Source of the DNA: Acidobacteriota bacterium
GTDB lineage: Bacteria; Acidobacteriota; Terriglobia; Terriglobales; Acidobacteriaceae
Length of the DNA: 35,412 bases
Reading direction: 5' to 3'
NCBI GenBank assembly: GCA_013285705.1
Contig: JABDHA010000043.1
Location: 1 to 35,412, forward strand
In this document: positions 22,339 through 30,048 of the stretch, piece after piece
How the letters are laid out: the number at the start of each line of letters is the position of its first letter
Numbering within the stretch: position 1 is the stretch's first letter
The notes under the pieces: model-generated
What the model saw: only the letters and a program-made list of their open reading frames with translations
Databases searched by the model: none
Told to the model about the DNA's origin: nothing
Position numbers and translations under genes: made by a program

Positions 22339-23643
22339 TCACTTCTGTCTGAGTTCAATCACTTTGGCTTCAGCGGGTGCTATTACGTGATCACGGAGAT
22401 TCGCCAACAACGCTTGCTCCGATTCGTATTGATAAGGCTTGAGCACCCAGTGATATCGCCGCTTTAAATCTCCGAACATTGCATATTCTCGTTGCCCATT
22501 AAGCAAGATTGTCTGAAGTGGGACAACCGTTGTAGGAATTACTATCGCCAGCTCATGTGGCACACTACTTGGCTCGGTCAGATCAGCGATTACGAATCTC
22601 GCCATGTTCGCAAGTGTGGTTATAGTTCCGGTCAAATCTTTGCCATCGGGCTTGTCGAAGTCGAAGAGAATTGGCAGAAAGTCGTGGTTGCGAAGCTCAT
22701 CACGGAGTGCGTCCAGAACAGCTTTCCGCTCTTTGCTGAACCGTCCAAGAATCAACACGGCCTTCGAAGTGATCGTATTGATTACATGCTGGATTCGATC
22801 ATTATTAAGCAGCAAGTACACAAATTGAGCGATTTCGAGGTTGTCCACTTGAATAGTGGGTTCGTAATGCGGGGTAATCACTAAGTTTGATTGAACTGCG
22901 CCTTCAAGATATAAGTTCCACGCCGATATCCCGTATACATGGCACTCAGTCAAAATAGCATCTCTGAGATTCGTAGTAAGCAGAGTCGCCTTACTGAGGT
23001 CTGCGCCATTAAGATTTGCCCGCAGAAGGTCCGCGCCGAACACTCTCGCCTCCTCAAGGCGCGCCCGACTGAGGTCTGCGTCAATGAGGAGCGTACCATT
23101 CAGGTCTGCTTGATAGAGATCAGCTCCACTGAGATTTGCATTCCTTAGATCTGATTTGCCCAGGTCTGCTCCTTGAAGGTTCGCACCTCGAAGGTCCGCT
23201 TTTCTGAAATCGGAACGGTAAAGTCGGGCATCAACCAGCTTTGCCTCAATTAGGTTCGTGTTAGCCAGATCGGCATCAAAAAAATCTGTCTTACTAAGAT
23301 TTGCCTTATGGAGGTTTGCGCCGCCGAGGTTTGCTCGGCTGAAAGACGCCTCATGAAGATCCGCGCCACTGAGGTTGGCCCCATCAAGGTCCGATTCACG
23401 GAAGGTCACCTGAGCGAGCGTCGCTAGAGCGAGGTTCGCTCCTCTCAAATCCGCTTCGCTAAGGATAGCCCCTTCAAGATTCGCCTCATATAGGTCTGCA
23501 TCGTTAAGTTTGGCTCGTCTCAAATCCTTCTTTCTCAGGTTCGCTTTTTTTAGATCGACTGCAACGTCAGGATTCTCTTTCCGCCACCGATTCCACGCCT
23601 CGACCCCCTCGTTAAGCTTCGCGAGATGTTCAGGATTAGCCAT
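22339..23643 (-). CDS. Pentapeptide-repeat protein with a TIR/deoxyribosyltransferase-like C-terminus
   Basis: A 434-residue cytoplasmic protein. After a short helical cap (HLAKLNEGVEAWNRWRKENPD), about residues 28-245 are nearly uninterrupted pentapeptides of the A(D/N)LxX type, which fold into a right-handed quadrilateral beta-helix. The C-terminal part, about 285-420, is a separate alpha/beta domain: KAVLILGRFSKERKAVLDALRDEL, FLPILFDFDKP, MARFVIADLTEPSSVPHEL, VVPLQTILL. The ADLT...xEL block resembles nucleoside deoxyribosyltransferase and TIR-like enzymes, where the Glu is catalytic, so an NAD- or nucleotide-directed effector is possible; this is inference. The ATG at 23643 was chosen over a TTG at 23670. 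The gene stands alone between a shared terminator and A+T-rich DNA. Confidence 0.85.
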   Translation of the reverse strand: MANPEHLAKLNEGVEAWNRWRKENPDVAVDLKKANLRKKDLRRAKLNDADLYEANLEGAILSEADLRGANLALATLAQVTFRESDLDGANLSGADLHEASFSRANLGGANLHKANLSKTDFFDADLANTNLIEAKLVDARLYRSDFRKADLRGANLQGADLGKSDLRNANLSGADLYQADLNGTLLIDADLSRARLEEARVFGADLLRANLNGADLSKATLLTTNLRDAILTECHVYGISAWNLYLEGAVQSNLVITPHYEPTIQVDNLEIAQFVYLLLNNDRIQHVINTITSKAVLILGRFSKERKAVLDALRDELRNHDFLPILFDFDKPDGKDLTGTITTLANMARFVIADLTEPSSVPHELAIVIPTTVVPLQTILLNGQREYAMFGDLKRRYHWVLKPYQYESEQALLANLRDHVIAPAEAKVIELRQK

Positions 23644-23892
23644 TGGTTCGTGCTCACTTCGCGGACTCAATCATACTGAAAGCCGCAATTACTATATTCC
23701 AAGACGTCAGGGAACCAATTTAGGAACCATTTGTTCAGTCAGTGTTCCTGCTTCAATCCGATCACTGGATGCTAACGCCAGTCCCGTTTAACTCTGCGTT
23801 GGGTGACACCGAGTTGCAGAACAAACTGCCACCAGAATCACTTGCCAAGGTTGAGACCATGTCTGGCAAGGGGTGGCGCAAAATTCTTGCGA

Positions 23893-24096
23893 CTATTCCG
23901 CGCCCTTAATTCTCACGCGGGCAACATCAAGAGGGTGGCATTTATGCTCCCGTTCCGCAGGTGCGCAACTATCTTGACAGCTGCCTGCACATGAACAGAC
24001 AGTCAAAAAACATTGCAAGCAGATTGAATCGATGGTGTCGTCTTTGTTCTTGCGGTAGTCGAATTTCGGCTCTGGGGAATGCCTGTCGTCGTTCAT
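23893..24096 (-). CDS. Small cysteine-rich (zinc-ribbon-like) protein
   Basis: A 67-residue protein. The core FDYRKNKDDTIDSICLQCFLTVCS carries a CxxC pair (Cys26/Cys29), and a later EHKCHP supplies a His and a Cys. From memory, short acidobacterial proteins with 'DSICxxCFxTV...HxC' are common, which supports a real gene and a small zinc-binding fold of unknown role. It has more cysteines than those relatives (nine in all). AGG lies six to seven bases before the ATG. It sits in a patch of very small genes next to a tRNA gene. Confidence 0.6.
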   Translation of the reverse strand: MNDDRHSPEPKFDYRKNKDDTIDSICLQCFLTVCSCAGSCQDSCAPAEREHKCHPLDVARVRIKGAE

Positions 24097-24187
24097 TGGG
24101 CCTGCTTCAATTCCGAGATCGGTCGTAAAACTTCAACCCCTATCCCAGTTGTACGCACCGTTCTATCGAGTACGGGCGGATTTTTAT

Positions 24188-24397
24188 TTAGTCTCCGTTA
24201 CAGTCTGGACAATTGGCAACATGCCAATGCAATGCATTGAGCGTCGAATAGACACGAGACAAGGCGTCCGCTGCGGACTCTGCATATACCTGCTTCACGA
24301 CATCCCGTGACGTGTTCAGGAACACGAGGGCAAGACGGTTTCCCGTTTCGCAAAACCGCAATTCATCGCTAACTGTGGTCAGGTCGTTCAGTTCCAT
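24188..24397 (-). CDS. Small hypothetical protein
   Basis: A 69-residue protein with no recognised family. The middle is amphipathic helix and strand (LRFCETGNRLALVFLNTSRDVVKQVYAESAADALSRVYSTLNALHWHVANC), and it ends in CPDCNGD, a CxxC that may bind metal together with the preceding His residues. The ribosome binding site before the ATG is weak. It lies 91 bp upstream, in transcription order, of the cysteine-rich small protein on the same strand, so the two may be co-transcribed. Moderate support only. Confidence 0.45.
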   Translation of the reverse strand: MELNDLTTVSDELRFCETGNRLALVFLNTSRDVVKQVYAESAADALSRVYSTLNALHWHVANCPDCNGD

Positions 24398-24516
24398 CAG
24401 TGCTGTGTTGCTCGCTCGTCCTACCCAAGGAGACAGCAGTTCGACCCCGTCGAGGTTCTGCCATCTCCCGTGCCGCTCCTCCCCCTAGAGGGGTCGGCTA
24501 ATCATAAATCTGGCGA

Positions 24517-24618
24517 ATGAACCTTAATCTAAGCTTAAAGGCGGGTGTTGGATGTCTGGTTGCTATCTTCACGACGGTCTTGCTGGCGCTGTGCGTCGTG
24601 CTATTACGGGTCTGCTAA
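24517..24618 (+). CDS. Possible 33-residue single-pass membrane peptide
   Basis: The frame MNLNLSLKAGVGCLVAIFTTVL followed by LALCVVLLRVC and TAA is almost entirely one hydrophobic helix flanked by Lys8 and Arg31, the layout of small membrane proteins. The upstream sequence has no clear ribosome binding site. It is the only coding sense I see in the 24398-24704 gap. It could be chance; low confidence. Confidence 0.25.
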   Translation: MNLNLSLKAGVGCLVAIFTTVLLALCVVLLRVC

Positions 24619-24704
24619 CGGGACATGTCGCTCACTCCGAATCAATGGGTAGATTTTGAAGTGATGATACGTCGATTGATGCCTAACTTATTGTAATCAA
24701 AGGA

Positions 24705-24781
24705 TGGTGCGCCCAGAAGGATTCGAACCTCCGACCTATTGATTCGTAGTCAATCGCTCTATCCAACTGAGCTATGGGCGC
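24705..24781 (-). tRNA. tRNA-Arg (anticodon ACG)
   Basis: The minus strand gives a full cloverleaf: acceptor GCGCCCA/TGGGCGC, D-arm TAGCTCAGTTGGATAGAGC, anticodon stem ATTGA/TCAAT around the loop CTACGAA (anticodon ACG), T-arm GGAGGTTCGAATCCTTC, discriminator A, and an encoded CCA at 24705-24707. ACG is normally edited to ICG by TadA to read CGU, CGC and CGA. Confidence 0.97.
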
Positions 24782-24954
24782 ACAGGTAGGTGACCGCGAA
24801 CTCATTTAAAGATATCAAGTTCTACTTGATTTCGCAAACGCGGAAGGACACCTGGAAGGGCATCATTTGTCGCATCGTCGAGTGGCGTAAGTATAGGCGA
24901 TGCACTAATCTGTATCGACATATTGCTGGCGGCTGTTCATCCTGCCCCAGTGAG

Positions 24955-25036
24955 AGAAAAGCAGATCCTGCGACTGTGTTTGGCCGACTACGTTTGGCGC
25001 AAAAAGCCGCGCCAAACTTCGCTCAGGATGACAAGC
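24955..25036. repeat. Dispersed-repeat tail with an inserted hairpin
   Basis: AAAAGCAGATCCTGCGACT leads into GTTTGGCGC (24992-25000), which pairs with GCGCCAAAC (25009-25017), and then the standard CTTCGCTCAGGATGACAAG tail. It lies in the 24782-25114 gap between tRNA-Arg and the next gene; nothing else is recognised there. Confidence 0.65.
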
Positions 25037-25114
25037 CTTTATGGGCAGTCACCACGCTTGTGAGCTGCTATCGGTCGATACTGCCTATGCTGGCGCAGAA
25101 GGAGAGTTGCATCC

Positions 25115-25510
25115 ATGCAGAATGATGAGCAGGCGATTCGCGATCTTGTGGCCCGCTGGAATGAGGCCGCGATTGCCGGAGATGTAGACGCTGTGCTGAC
25201 GCTGATCGCCGACGATGCGGTGTTTCTGGTGGCGGGGCGAGAGCCCTTTGGCAAGGAAGCCTTTGTGCAGGGGCTTCGCGCAGGGTTGGAGCATGTGCGG
25301 ATTGATGTGCGCTCGGAGATTGAGGAACTGCAGGTGGTGGGGGACCTTGCCTGTCTGCGAAATCATCTGCGGGTGACGATGACGTCTCGCGGTGGTGGCG
25401 TGCCGATGAAGCGGGCAGGATATACGCTCACAATTCTGCGTAAGCAAGCGGATGGCAGATGGCTTTTGAGCCGCGATGCGAACCTGCTGACTGCTGATAC
25501 GTCCGGGTAG
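25115..25510 (+). CDS. NTF2-like (SnoaL/DUF4440-type) protein
   Basis: A 131-residue cytoplasmic protein with the NTF2-like cone fold of the SgcJ/EcaC or DUF4440 group. The opening DEQAIRDLVARWNEAAIAGDVDAVLTLIADDAVFL is the diagnostic helix-helix-strand start of that family, and the C-terminal YTLTILRKQADGRWLLSRDAN is its usual closing strand pair. Members bind small hydrophobic ligands or act as isomerases and hydrolases; the specific role is unknown. AAGGAGAG lies nine bases before the ATG. The next gene, on the opposite strand, ends 4 bp away. Confidence 0.88.
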   Translation: MQNDEQAIRDLVARWNEAAIAGDVDAVLTLIADDAVFLVAGREPFGKEAFVQGLRAGLEHVRIDVRSEIEELQVVGDLACLRNHLRVTMTSRGGGVPMKRAGYTLTILRKQADGRWLLSRDANLLTADTSG

Positions 25511-25513
25511 ACG

Positions 25514-25798
25514 TTACTTCGCGGGCGTTGGTGCTGGCCCTGCTTCGACGACGGGCTGGGGCGGGATGAGGGGAAGCTCTTCGGCGATGTTGATTCCGGC
25601 GCGGCGCAGGAGCTGCTCGACGATGGCCTTGTTGAGGCGGGTGGCGTCGTATTCGACGCGGATGGTCTGCCACTCTTCTTTCAACTGGACGCGGCGAATG
25701 CCGTAGACCTCACTCATGTTGCCGAGGGCCACCATGGCTGCTTCAGTTGGGTGCTGCTCGTAGCGGAAGAGGACTTCTACGGTGGTCATGGAATCCAT
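25514..25798 (-). CDS. Small HMA-like (ferredoxin-fold) protein
   Basis: A 94-residue protein. Residues 4-75 have the beta-alpha-beta-beta-alpha-beta pattern of heavy-metal-associated domains: TTVEVLFRYEQHPTEAAMVALGNMSEVYGIRRVQLKEEWQTIRVEYDATRLNKAIVEQLLRRAGINI. The metal-binding CxxC loop is missing, so it probably does not carry metal. A proline- and alanine-rich tail follows. Two candidate ATGs (25798 and 25789) differ by three residues, and neither has a strong ribosome binding site. It is convergent with the NTF2-like gene and lies downstream of the TlpA-like gene on the same strand. Function unknown. Confidence 0.7.
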   Translation of the reverse strand: MDSMTTVEVLFRYEQHPTEAAMVALGNMSEVYGIRRVQLKEEWQTIRVEYDATRLNKAIVEQLLRRAGINIAEELPLIPPQPVVEAGPAPTPAK

Positions 25799-25903
25799 GA
25801 TAGCAGGCGAGCTACCGTCAGTCAGCCGGTTCGCGGTGCCAATCGATTTGGCATTTTTGCTTTCAAAAAGAAGCAGATCCTTTCGACTGCCGCTTCACTG
25901 CGC

Positions 25904-26407
25904 CTACAGGTTCTTGAGGTAATTGACGATTTCGGAGCTGGTCCAGTCCTGAGCGCCGATAAATTTGCGCCGGATTTTACCCTGGCCGTCGATGATGTAG
26001 GTCTCAGGCGGACGCGTGGTGCCGAAGGCAAGGTTGCTCTGCTGCGATTCGTCATGGATGGTGAGCATGTCGATGTGGTTGTCGATGAGGTACTGGCGAT
26101 ACGCGGAGGGATCGTCATCGAAGTCGACGCCGAGAACGACGATCTGCGGCATCTGCTTTTGCAATTCGATCAGCGAAGGAAACTCCTCGAGGCAGGGAGC
26201 GCACCAGGATGCCCAGAAGTTGAGGACCACGATTTTGCCGTGGTAATCGCTGAGATGGATGCTCTTTGAGCCGTCGACGATGGTGAAGTTGGGTGCGGGT
26301 TTGGATACCTGACCGGGATGAGAGCCGCGGTCGCATCCGGTGGCGGCAAGAAGCATGACGGCACACCCTACACTTCCTGCCAGGAACGGGCGGAAAGCAT
26401 GGGGCAT
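25904..26407 (-). CDS. TlpA-like thioredoxin-fold lipoprotein
   Basis: A 167-residue lipoprotein with a thioredoxin fold, acting outside the cytoplasm as a thiol-disulfide reductase. From the ATG at 26407 the signal peptide MPHAFRPFLAGSVGCAVMLL leads to the lipobox LAATGC with Cys25. The TlpA/ResA motif is WCAPC (68-72), with KIVVLNFWASWCAPCLEEFP around it; the cis-proline region is TTRPPETYIID near residue 140. Upstream in-frame ATGs (26461, 26527) would place the signal peptide further inside, so the short form is used, though no start has a clear ribosome binding site. The 3' end overlaps a decayed dispersed-repeat fragment at about 25864-25905. Confidence 0.88.
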   Translation of the reverse strand: MPHAFRPFLAGSVGCAVMLLAATGCDRGSHPGQVSKPAPNFTIVDGSKSIHLSDYHGKIVVLNFWASWCAPCLEEFPSLIELQKQMPQIVVLGVDFDDDPSAYRQYLIDNHIDMLTIHDESQQSNLAFGTTRPPETYIIDGQGKIRRKFIGAQDWTSSEIVNYLKNL

Positions 26408-26586
26408 CCATGTTGAGAGATTCTGAAACCAGCGCACGTTTCTATAATACGGTGTGGACATGGTGGGCGCTGAGTTGGCATAGAGATGCGCAGAGATTTT
26501 CACCACAGAGAAAGCTTTTGCTCTCACTCGTTTTTTTATGACCCTTTTGGCTGCTAGTTAGCCTGTCTGATAGCCGGAGATATGGA

Positions 26587-27624
26587 TTGAACCTGACTGT
26601 GATTGTTCCTGCAAGAAATGAAGAGGATTGCCTGGATGCATGTCTTGAGTCGCTGGTCTCTCAGGCGGATGCAGGATGGGTGCTGGGACGTGACTGGGAA
26701 ATTTTTGTTGTGGACGATGGCTCGACGGATGGGACGCGAGAGATTGCAAAAAGTTTTGATGCTGTCACAGTCATCAGTCCGGAAGCATTGCCTGAAAAGT
26801 GGACGGGCAAGGCGAATGCAGCGTGGACGGCGGCACAGCGGGCGCAGGGCGAGTGGCTGCTGTTTACCGATGCAGATACGGTGCATGAGCCGGGAGATTT
26901 ACGGCGCGCGCTGCATGAGGCGGAGAAGCATGAGGTTGCGATGCTGTCGTATTCGCCACGGCAGATTGTGACCGGGTTCTGGCAGCGGGCGTTGATGCCG
27001 CTGGTCTTCAGCGAGTTGGCGCTGGCGTATCCGCCGGCGAAGGTATCCGATCCGGAGTCGCGGCTGGCGGCGGCAAATGGGCAATTCCTGCTGGTGCGGC
27101 GCGATGCGTACGTCCAGATCGGCGGCCACGAGGCGGTGGCCGAGTCGATGCTGGAGGATGTGGAGCTGGCGTACCTGGTGAAGCGGCGCAAGCTTGGATT
27201 GCGCTTCCGGTATGCTCCGGATGCGCTGAGCGCGCGGATGTATCGCAGCTTTGGGCAGATGTGCGAGGGATGGACGAAGAACCTTGCGCTTCTGTTTGGG
27301 AACACGCTGGTTACAGCGGCGTGGAAGATGCTCGATATCGCATTGCTGGTGGGGCTGCCGGTGCTGGCGTGGTATTTTCCGGGGCCTTTAAGCGTGAGCA
27401 CGCCGTGGATTACGGCGCGTCTGGTGATTCTGCTGGTATGGGTGCGGACGCTGTGGCGCTTCTATCGCAGGGTGGTGAAGTCGAATTTTCCGCTCAGTGA
27501 TTGCTTATTGAGTGCGTTTGGGTTGCCCTTGTTTGTCTGGCTGCTGTGGAAGAGCTGGTTCGACCATACGATAACGAAACGCGTAGTCTGGAAGGGGCGT
27601 GAGTATGCGGGCGGGAGCCGTTGA
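26587..27624 (+). CDS. Family 2 glycosyltransferase (membrane-anchored)
   Basis: A 345-residue GT-A-fold glycosyltransferase. The nucleotide-sugar site is plain: MNLTVIVPARNEEDCLDACLESL at the start, IFVVDDGSTDGT (about 39-50), LLFTDADT as the DxD motif (about 92-99), and SMLEDVELAYLVKRR (about 186-200) with the ED pair. Three hydrophobic helices at about 240-325 anchor it to the membrane. The layout resembles hopene-associated HpnB and carotenoid-type GT2 enzymes, so a lipid acceptor is likely, but no hpn or crt genes adjoin. The start is a TTG preceded by GGAGAT; the ATG six bases earlier in another frame runs straight into a stop. It heads a co-directional run to truB. Confidence 0.9.
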   Translation: MNLTVIVPARNEEDCLDACLESLVSQADAGWVLGRDWEIFVVDDGSTDGTREIAKSFDAVTVISPEALPEKWTGKANAAWTAAQRAQGEWLLFTDADTVHEPGDLRRALHEAEKHEVAMLSYSPRQIVTGFWQRALMPLVFSELALAYPPAKVSDPESRLAAANGQFLLVRRDAYVQIGGHEAVAESMLEDVELAYLVKRRKLGLRFRYAPDALSARMYRSFGQMCEGWTKNLALLFGNTLVTAAWKMLDIALLVGLPVLAWYFPGPLSVSTPWITARLVILLVWVRTLWRFYRRVVKSNFPLSDCLLSAFGLPLFVWLLWKSWFDHTITKRVVWKGREYAGGSR

Positions 27625-27669
27625 AGCTTTTCGAGGCAGCTTTACATCTACTTTGTACTACGAGAAACA

Positions 27670-28080
27670 ATGATTTTACTGACGAGAAAAGCTGAGTTTT
27701 CCGCCTCGCACTATTACTGGAACGAGGCATGGTCTCCGGAAGAAAATGAGCGCGTCTTTGGGAAGTGCGCGAATAAAAACGGGCATGGGCACAACTACAC
27801 GCTGGAGGTGACGGTTGCCGGTGAAGTCGATGCGGCTTCCGGTTTTGTTGTGGATCTGAAAGAGCTGAAAGACGTGATGGAGCGCGAGGTCGTCGGCGTC
27901 TATGACCATCGGCATTTGAACAAAGAGGTGCCGGAGTTTGCGGAGATGATTCCGACGACCGAAAACATTGCAATTGCCGTGTGGAAGCGGCTGGATGGAA
28001 AAATTTCCGGCGCGAAGCTGCACCGCGTGCGGGTGTATGAGATGGCGGATTTGTTCGCCGATTATTACGGTGAGCTATGA
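27670..28080 (+). CDS. 6-carboxy/6-pyruvoyl-tetrahydropterin synthase, copy 1
   Basis: A 136-residue PTPS/QueD-family enzyme acting on dihydroneopterin triphosphate, to give either 6-carboxytetrahydropterin (queuosine route) or 6-pyruvoyltetrahydropterin. Zinc ligands are His14 (SASH) and His39/His41 (NGHGH); catalytic residues are Cys33 (GKC), Asp79-His80 (YDHRHLN) and Glu124 (RVYE). The PTTEN block near 95-99 is intact. Length is normal. The stop overlaps the start of the second copy by 4 bp (ATGA), so the two are translationally coupled. folE follows, supplying the substrate. The absence of queC/queE/queF nearby leaves the end product open. Confidence 0.92.
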   Translation: MILLTRKAEFSASHYYWNEAWSPEENERVFGKCANKNGHGHNYTLEVTVAGEVDAASGFVVDLKELKDVMEREVVGVYDHRHLNKEVPEFAEMIPTTENIAIAVWKRLDGKISGAKLHRVRVYEMADLFADYYGEL

Positions 28081-28496
28081 GAGCGTATTTTTCGCGGAGA
28101 TATCGTCTGAGTGCCTCGCATCGTCTGCACACTGACTCATTCAGCGAAGAGCAGAATCGCGCTATCTACGGCAAATGCAATAACCCGCATGGGCATGGCC
28201 ACAACTATGTGATTGAGGTTACGGTTGGCGGTCCGGTGCATGAAGAAACCGGCATGGTGTGCGACATGGTGCATCTGGATGCGTGCGTGCGAAAAGAAGT
28301 GGTAGAGCGCTTCGACCACACAAATCTGAATCTTGACCCGCTCTTTCAGGATCGTGTGCCTACCACGGAGAATCTATGTATGAAGGTGTATCAGCTGCTG
28401 GTTGCGGCTTTTGATGAAGCAGAACTGGTGCGTGTGCGGATTGAAGAGACGAGCAATAATTCCTTTGAGTATCCGGTAAGCGGTGTTTTGCGGTAA
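28077..28496 (+). CDS. 6-carboxy/6-pyruvoyl-tetrahydropterin synthase, copy 2
   Basis: A 139-residue paralogue of the previous gene, clearly diverged from it but with all active-site residues: zinc ligands His15 and His40/His42 (PHGHGH), Cys34 (YGKC), Asp80-His81 (FDHTNLN), PTTEN near 95-99, and Glu123/Glu124 in [12 protein letters not shown]. The [11 protein letters not shown] and TTEN segments look more like the biopterin-type PTPS of animals than like typical QueD. The two chains could form a mixed hexamer or serve two branches (queuosine and a tetrahydrobiopterin-like cofactor). It overlaps copy 1 by 4 bp, and folE begins 38 bp downstream. Confidence 0.92.
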   Translation: MRAYFSRRYRLSASHRLHTDSFSEEQNRAIYGKCNNPHGHGHNYVIEVTVGGPVHEETGMVCDMVHLDACVRKEVVERFDHTNLNLDPLFQDRVPTTENLCMKVYQLLVAAFDEAELVRVRIEETSNNSFEYPVSGVLR

Positions 28497-28533
28497 GACG
28501 CCGACCGATGGATGGGCAGAAAAGAGAACGAAG

Positions 28534-29148
28534 ATGGCGAGACCGGAAATTGTACGCAAGGCCGCGACGACGGGCCTGGAAAATATATCGACGCAGGACA
28601 TTTACCGGGAGATTATTCGCCGCTTTGACGAAGACCCGACACGCGATGGACTAGAGCGCACGCCGGAGCGTGTGGAGAAATCTATGACGTTCCTGACCAA
28701 GGGCTATCGCGAGAATCCAACGGAGATACTGCGCGGCGCGCTCTTTGATGTGGATTACGACGAGATGGTGATCGTCAAGGACATCGAGATGTTCTCGTTG
28801 TGCGAGCACCACATCCTTCCGTTTTTCGGCAAGGTGCATGTTGCTTATATTCCGAATGGCAAAGTGATTGGCCTGAGCAAGATTCCGCGCCTGGTAGAGG
28901 TGTTTGCACGTAGATTGCAGGTACAGGAGCGGTTGACGCGGCAGATTGCCGATGCGATTCAGGAAGCGATCGAGCCGCAGGGCGTAGGCGTGGTGGTTGA
29001 GGCGCGGCACCTTTGCATGATGATGCGCGGCGTGGAGAAGCAGAACTCGTCGACTGTCACTTCGGCGATGCTCGGCGTCTTTCAAAAGCAGAATACGCGC
29101 GCGGAGTTCCTGTCGCTGGTGCGAGAGCGGGCGCAGAGCGGATTCTGA
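28534..29148 (+). CDS. folE: GTP cyclohydrolase I
   Basis: A 204-residue cytoplasmic enzyme that converts GTP to dihydroneopterin triphosphate, the shared precursor of folate, queuosine and biopterin and the direct substrate of the two upstream PTPS proteins. Zinc ligands are Cys90 and His93 in [12 protein letters not shown] and Cys161 in [26 protein letters not shown] and [23 protein letters not shown] are the family's signature blocks. The ATG at 28534 gives the conserved length; the open frame continues upstream only through the end of the second PTPS gene. It is probably co-transcribed with the pterin genes. Confidence 0.96.
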   Translation: MARPEIVRKAATTGLENISTQDIYREIIRRFDEDPTRDGLERTPERVEKSMTFLTKGYRENPTEILRGALFDVDYDEMVIVKDIEMFSLCEHHILPFFGKVHVAYIPNGKVIGLSKIPRLVEVFARRLQVQERLTRQIADAIQEAIEPQGVGVVVEARHLCMMMRGVEKQNSSTVTSAMLGVFQKQNTRAEFLSLVRERAQSGF

Positions 29149-29173
29149 TTTTTTCTCGGCTATAGTAATCAGA

Positions 29174-30046
29174 GTGAACGGCCTTCTCATTGTTGATAAA
29201 GCTGGCGGCATGACATCGCACGATGTGGTGGCGCGCGTAAGGCGGGCGACCGGTGAGTCGTCGATTGGGCACTTAGGCACTTTGGACCCGATGGCGACCG
29301 GAGTGTTGCCGCTTCTGCTGGGCAAGTACACGCGGCTGGCGCAGTTCTTCGGCGCGCTTGAGAAAACATATACAGGAACGATCCGCTTCGGATTTGCCAC
29401 GGACACGTACGATGCCGAAGGGCAGCCGACGGGCGAGAGTGTGCCGGTATCGCTCACCCTGGAACAGGTGCGGAGTGGAGCGACACCTTTTCACGGAGAG
29501 ATCGAGCAGATGCCTCCTCCTTTTTCGGCGAAGAAAATAGGCGGCAAGAAGGCATACGAGCTGGCGCGTGCCGGTGAGACGCCGAAGCTGAAACCGGCAA
29601 AAATCACGATCAAGGTATTTGAGATTACCGCTCTCGAGGAAGATACGGCCGCGTTTGCGATGACGGTATCTGCCGGAGGCTATGTGCGCAGCGTGGCGCA
29701 CGAGTTGGGAATTGCGCTCGGCTGCGGCGCGCACCTTGCCAGTCTGCGGCGCGTGGCTGCTGGGCCGTTCGTGATTGAGGATGCGATTCCGCTTGCAGAG
29801 ATTGAGGCTCAAACGGGTAGGGAACTCGAAGAAAAAATGCCTCATCCACGGGCGCTGCTTCCTGACCTGCCATCGGTAACCGCGGATACATTTTCAGTTG
29901 GACGTTTGCGCAACGGAGCTGCCGTGAACTTGCCGGAATTCAGCTCGGCGCCGATGGTGAAAATTTTTGAAGGCCAGCGCAATTTAGTTGCGATAGGACG
30001 GCGGCTTGCCGGGACTCTATTCCAGCCAATTGTAGTGCTGGGATAG
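29174..30046 (+). CDS. truB: tRNA pseudouridine(55) synthase
   Basis: A 290-residue enzyme that makes pseudouridine 55 in the T-loop of tRNAs. The N-terminal GLLIVDKAGGMTSHDVVARVRR and the catalytic block GHLGTLDPMATGVLPLLLGKYTRL (Asp38) are textbook TruB, as is YxGTIRFGFATDTYDAEG. The C-terminal part (about 225-290) matches the usual PUA-like tail. The start is a GTG, 26 bp after folE, so it is likely the last gene of the plus-strand run. Only two bases separate its stop from the stop of the convergent esterase gene. Confidence 0.96.
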   Translation: MNGLLIVDKAGGMTSHDVVARVRRATGESSIGHLGTLDPMATGVLPLLLGKYTRLAQFFGALEKTYTGTIRFGFATDTYDAEGQPTGESVPVSLTLEQVRSGATPFHGEIEQMPPPFSAKKIGGKKAYELARAGETPKLKPAKITIKVFEITALEEDTAAFAMTVSAGGYVRSVAHELGIALGCGAHLASLRRVAAGPFVIEDAIPLAEIEAQTGRELEEKMPHPRALLPDLPSVTADTFSVGRLRNGAAVNLPEFSSAPMVKIFEGQRNLVAIGRRLAGTLFQPIVVLG

Positions 30047-30048
30047 CT

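Noticed and set aside
22900..23560. Regularly spaced similar short sequences resembling a CRISPR-like array
   Set aside because: They are the codons of the pentapeptide repeats; unit length is about 15 bp and there are no spacers. No CRISPR array is present in the window.
23769..23909. 46-codon plus-strand frame (MLTPVPFNSALGDTELQNKL, ending ATIPRP)
   Set aside because: It looks somewhat protein-like and could be a gene remnant, but it has no ribosome binding site or recognised family and overlaps the minus-strand small protein.
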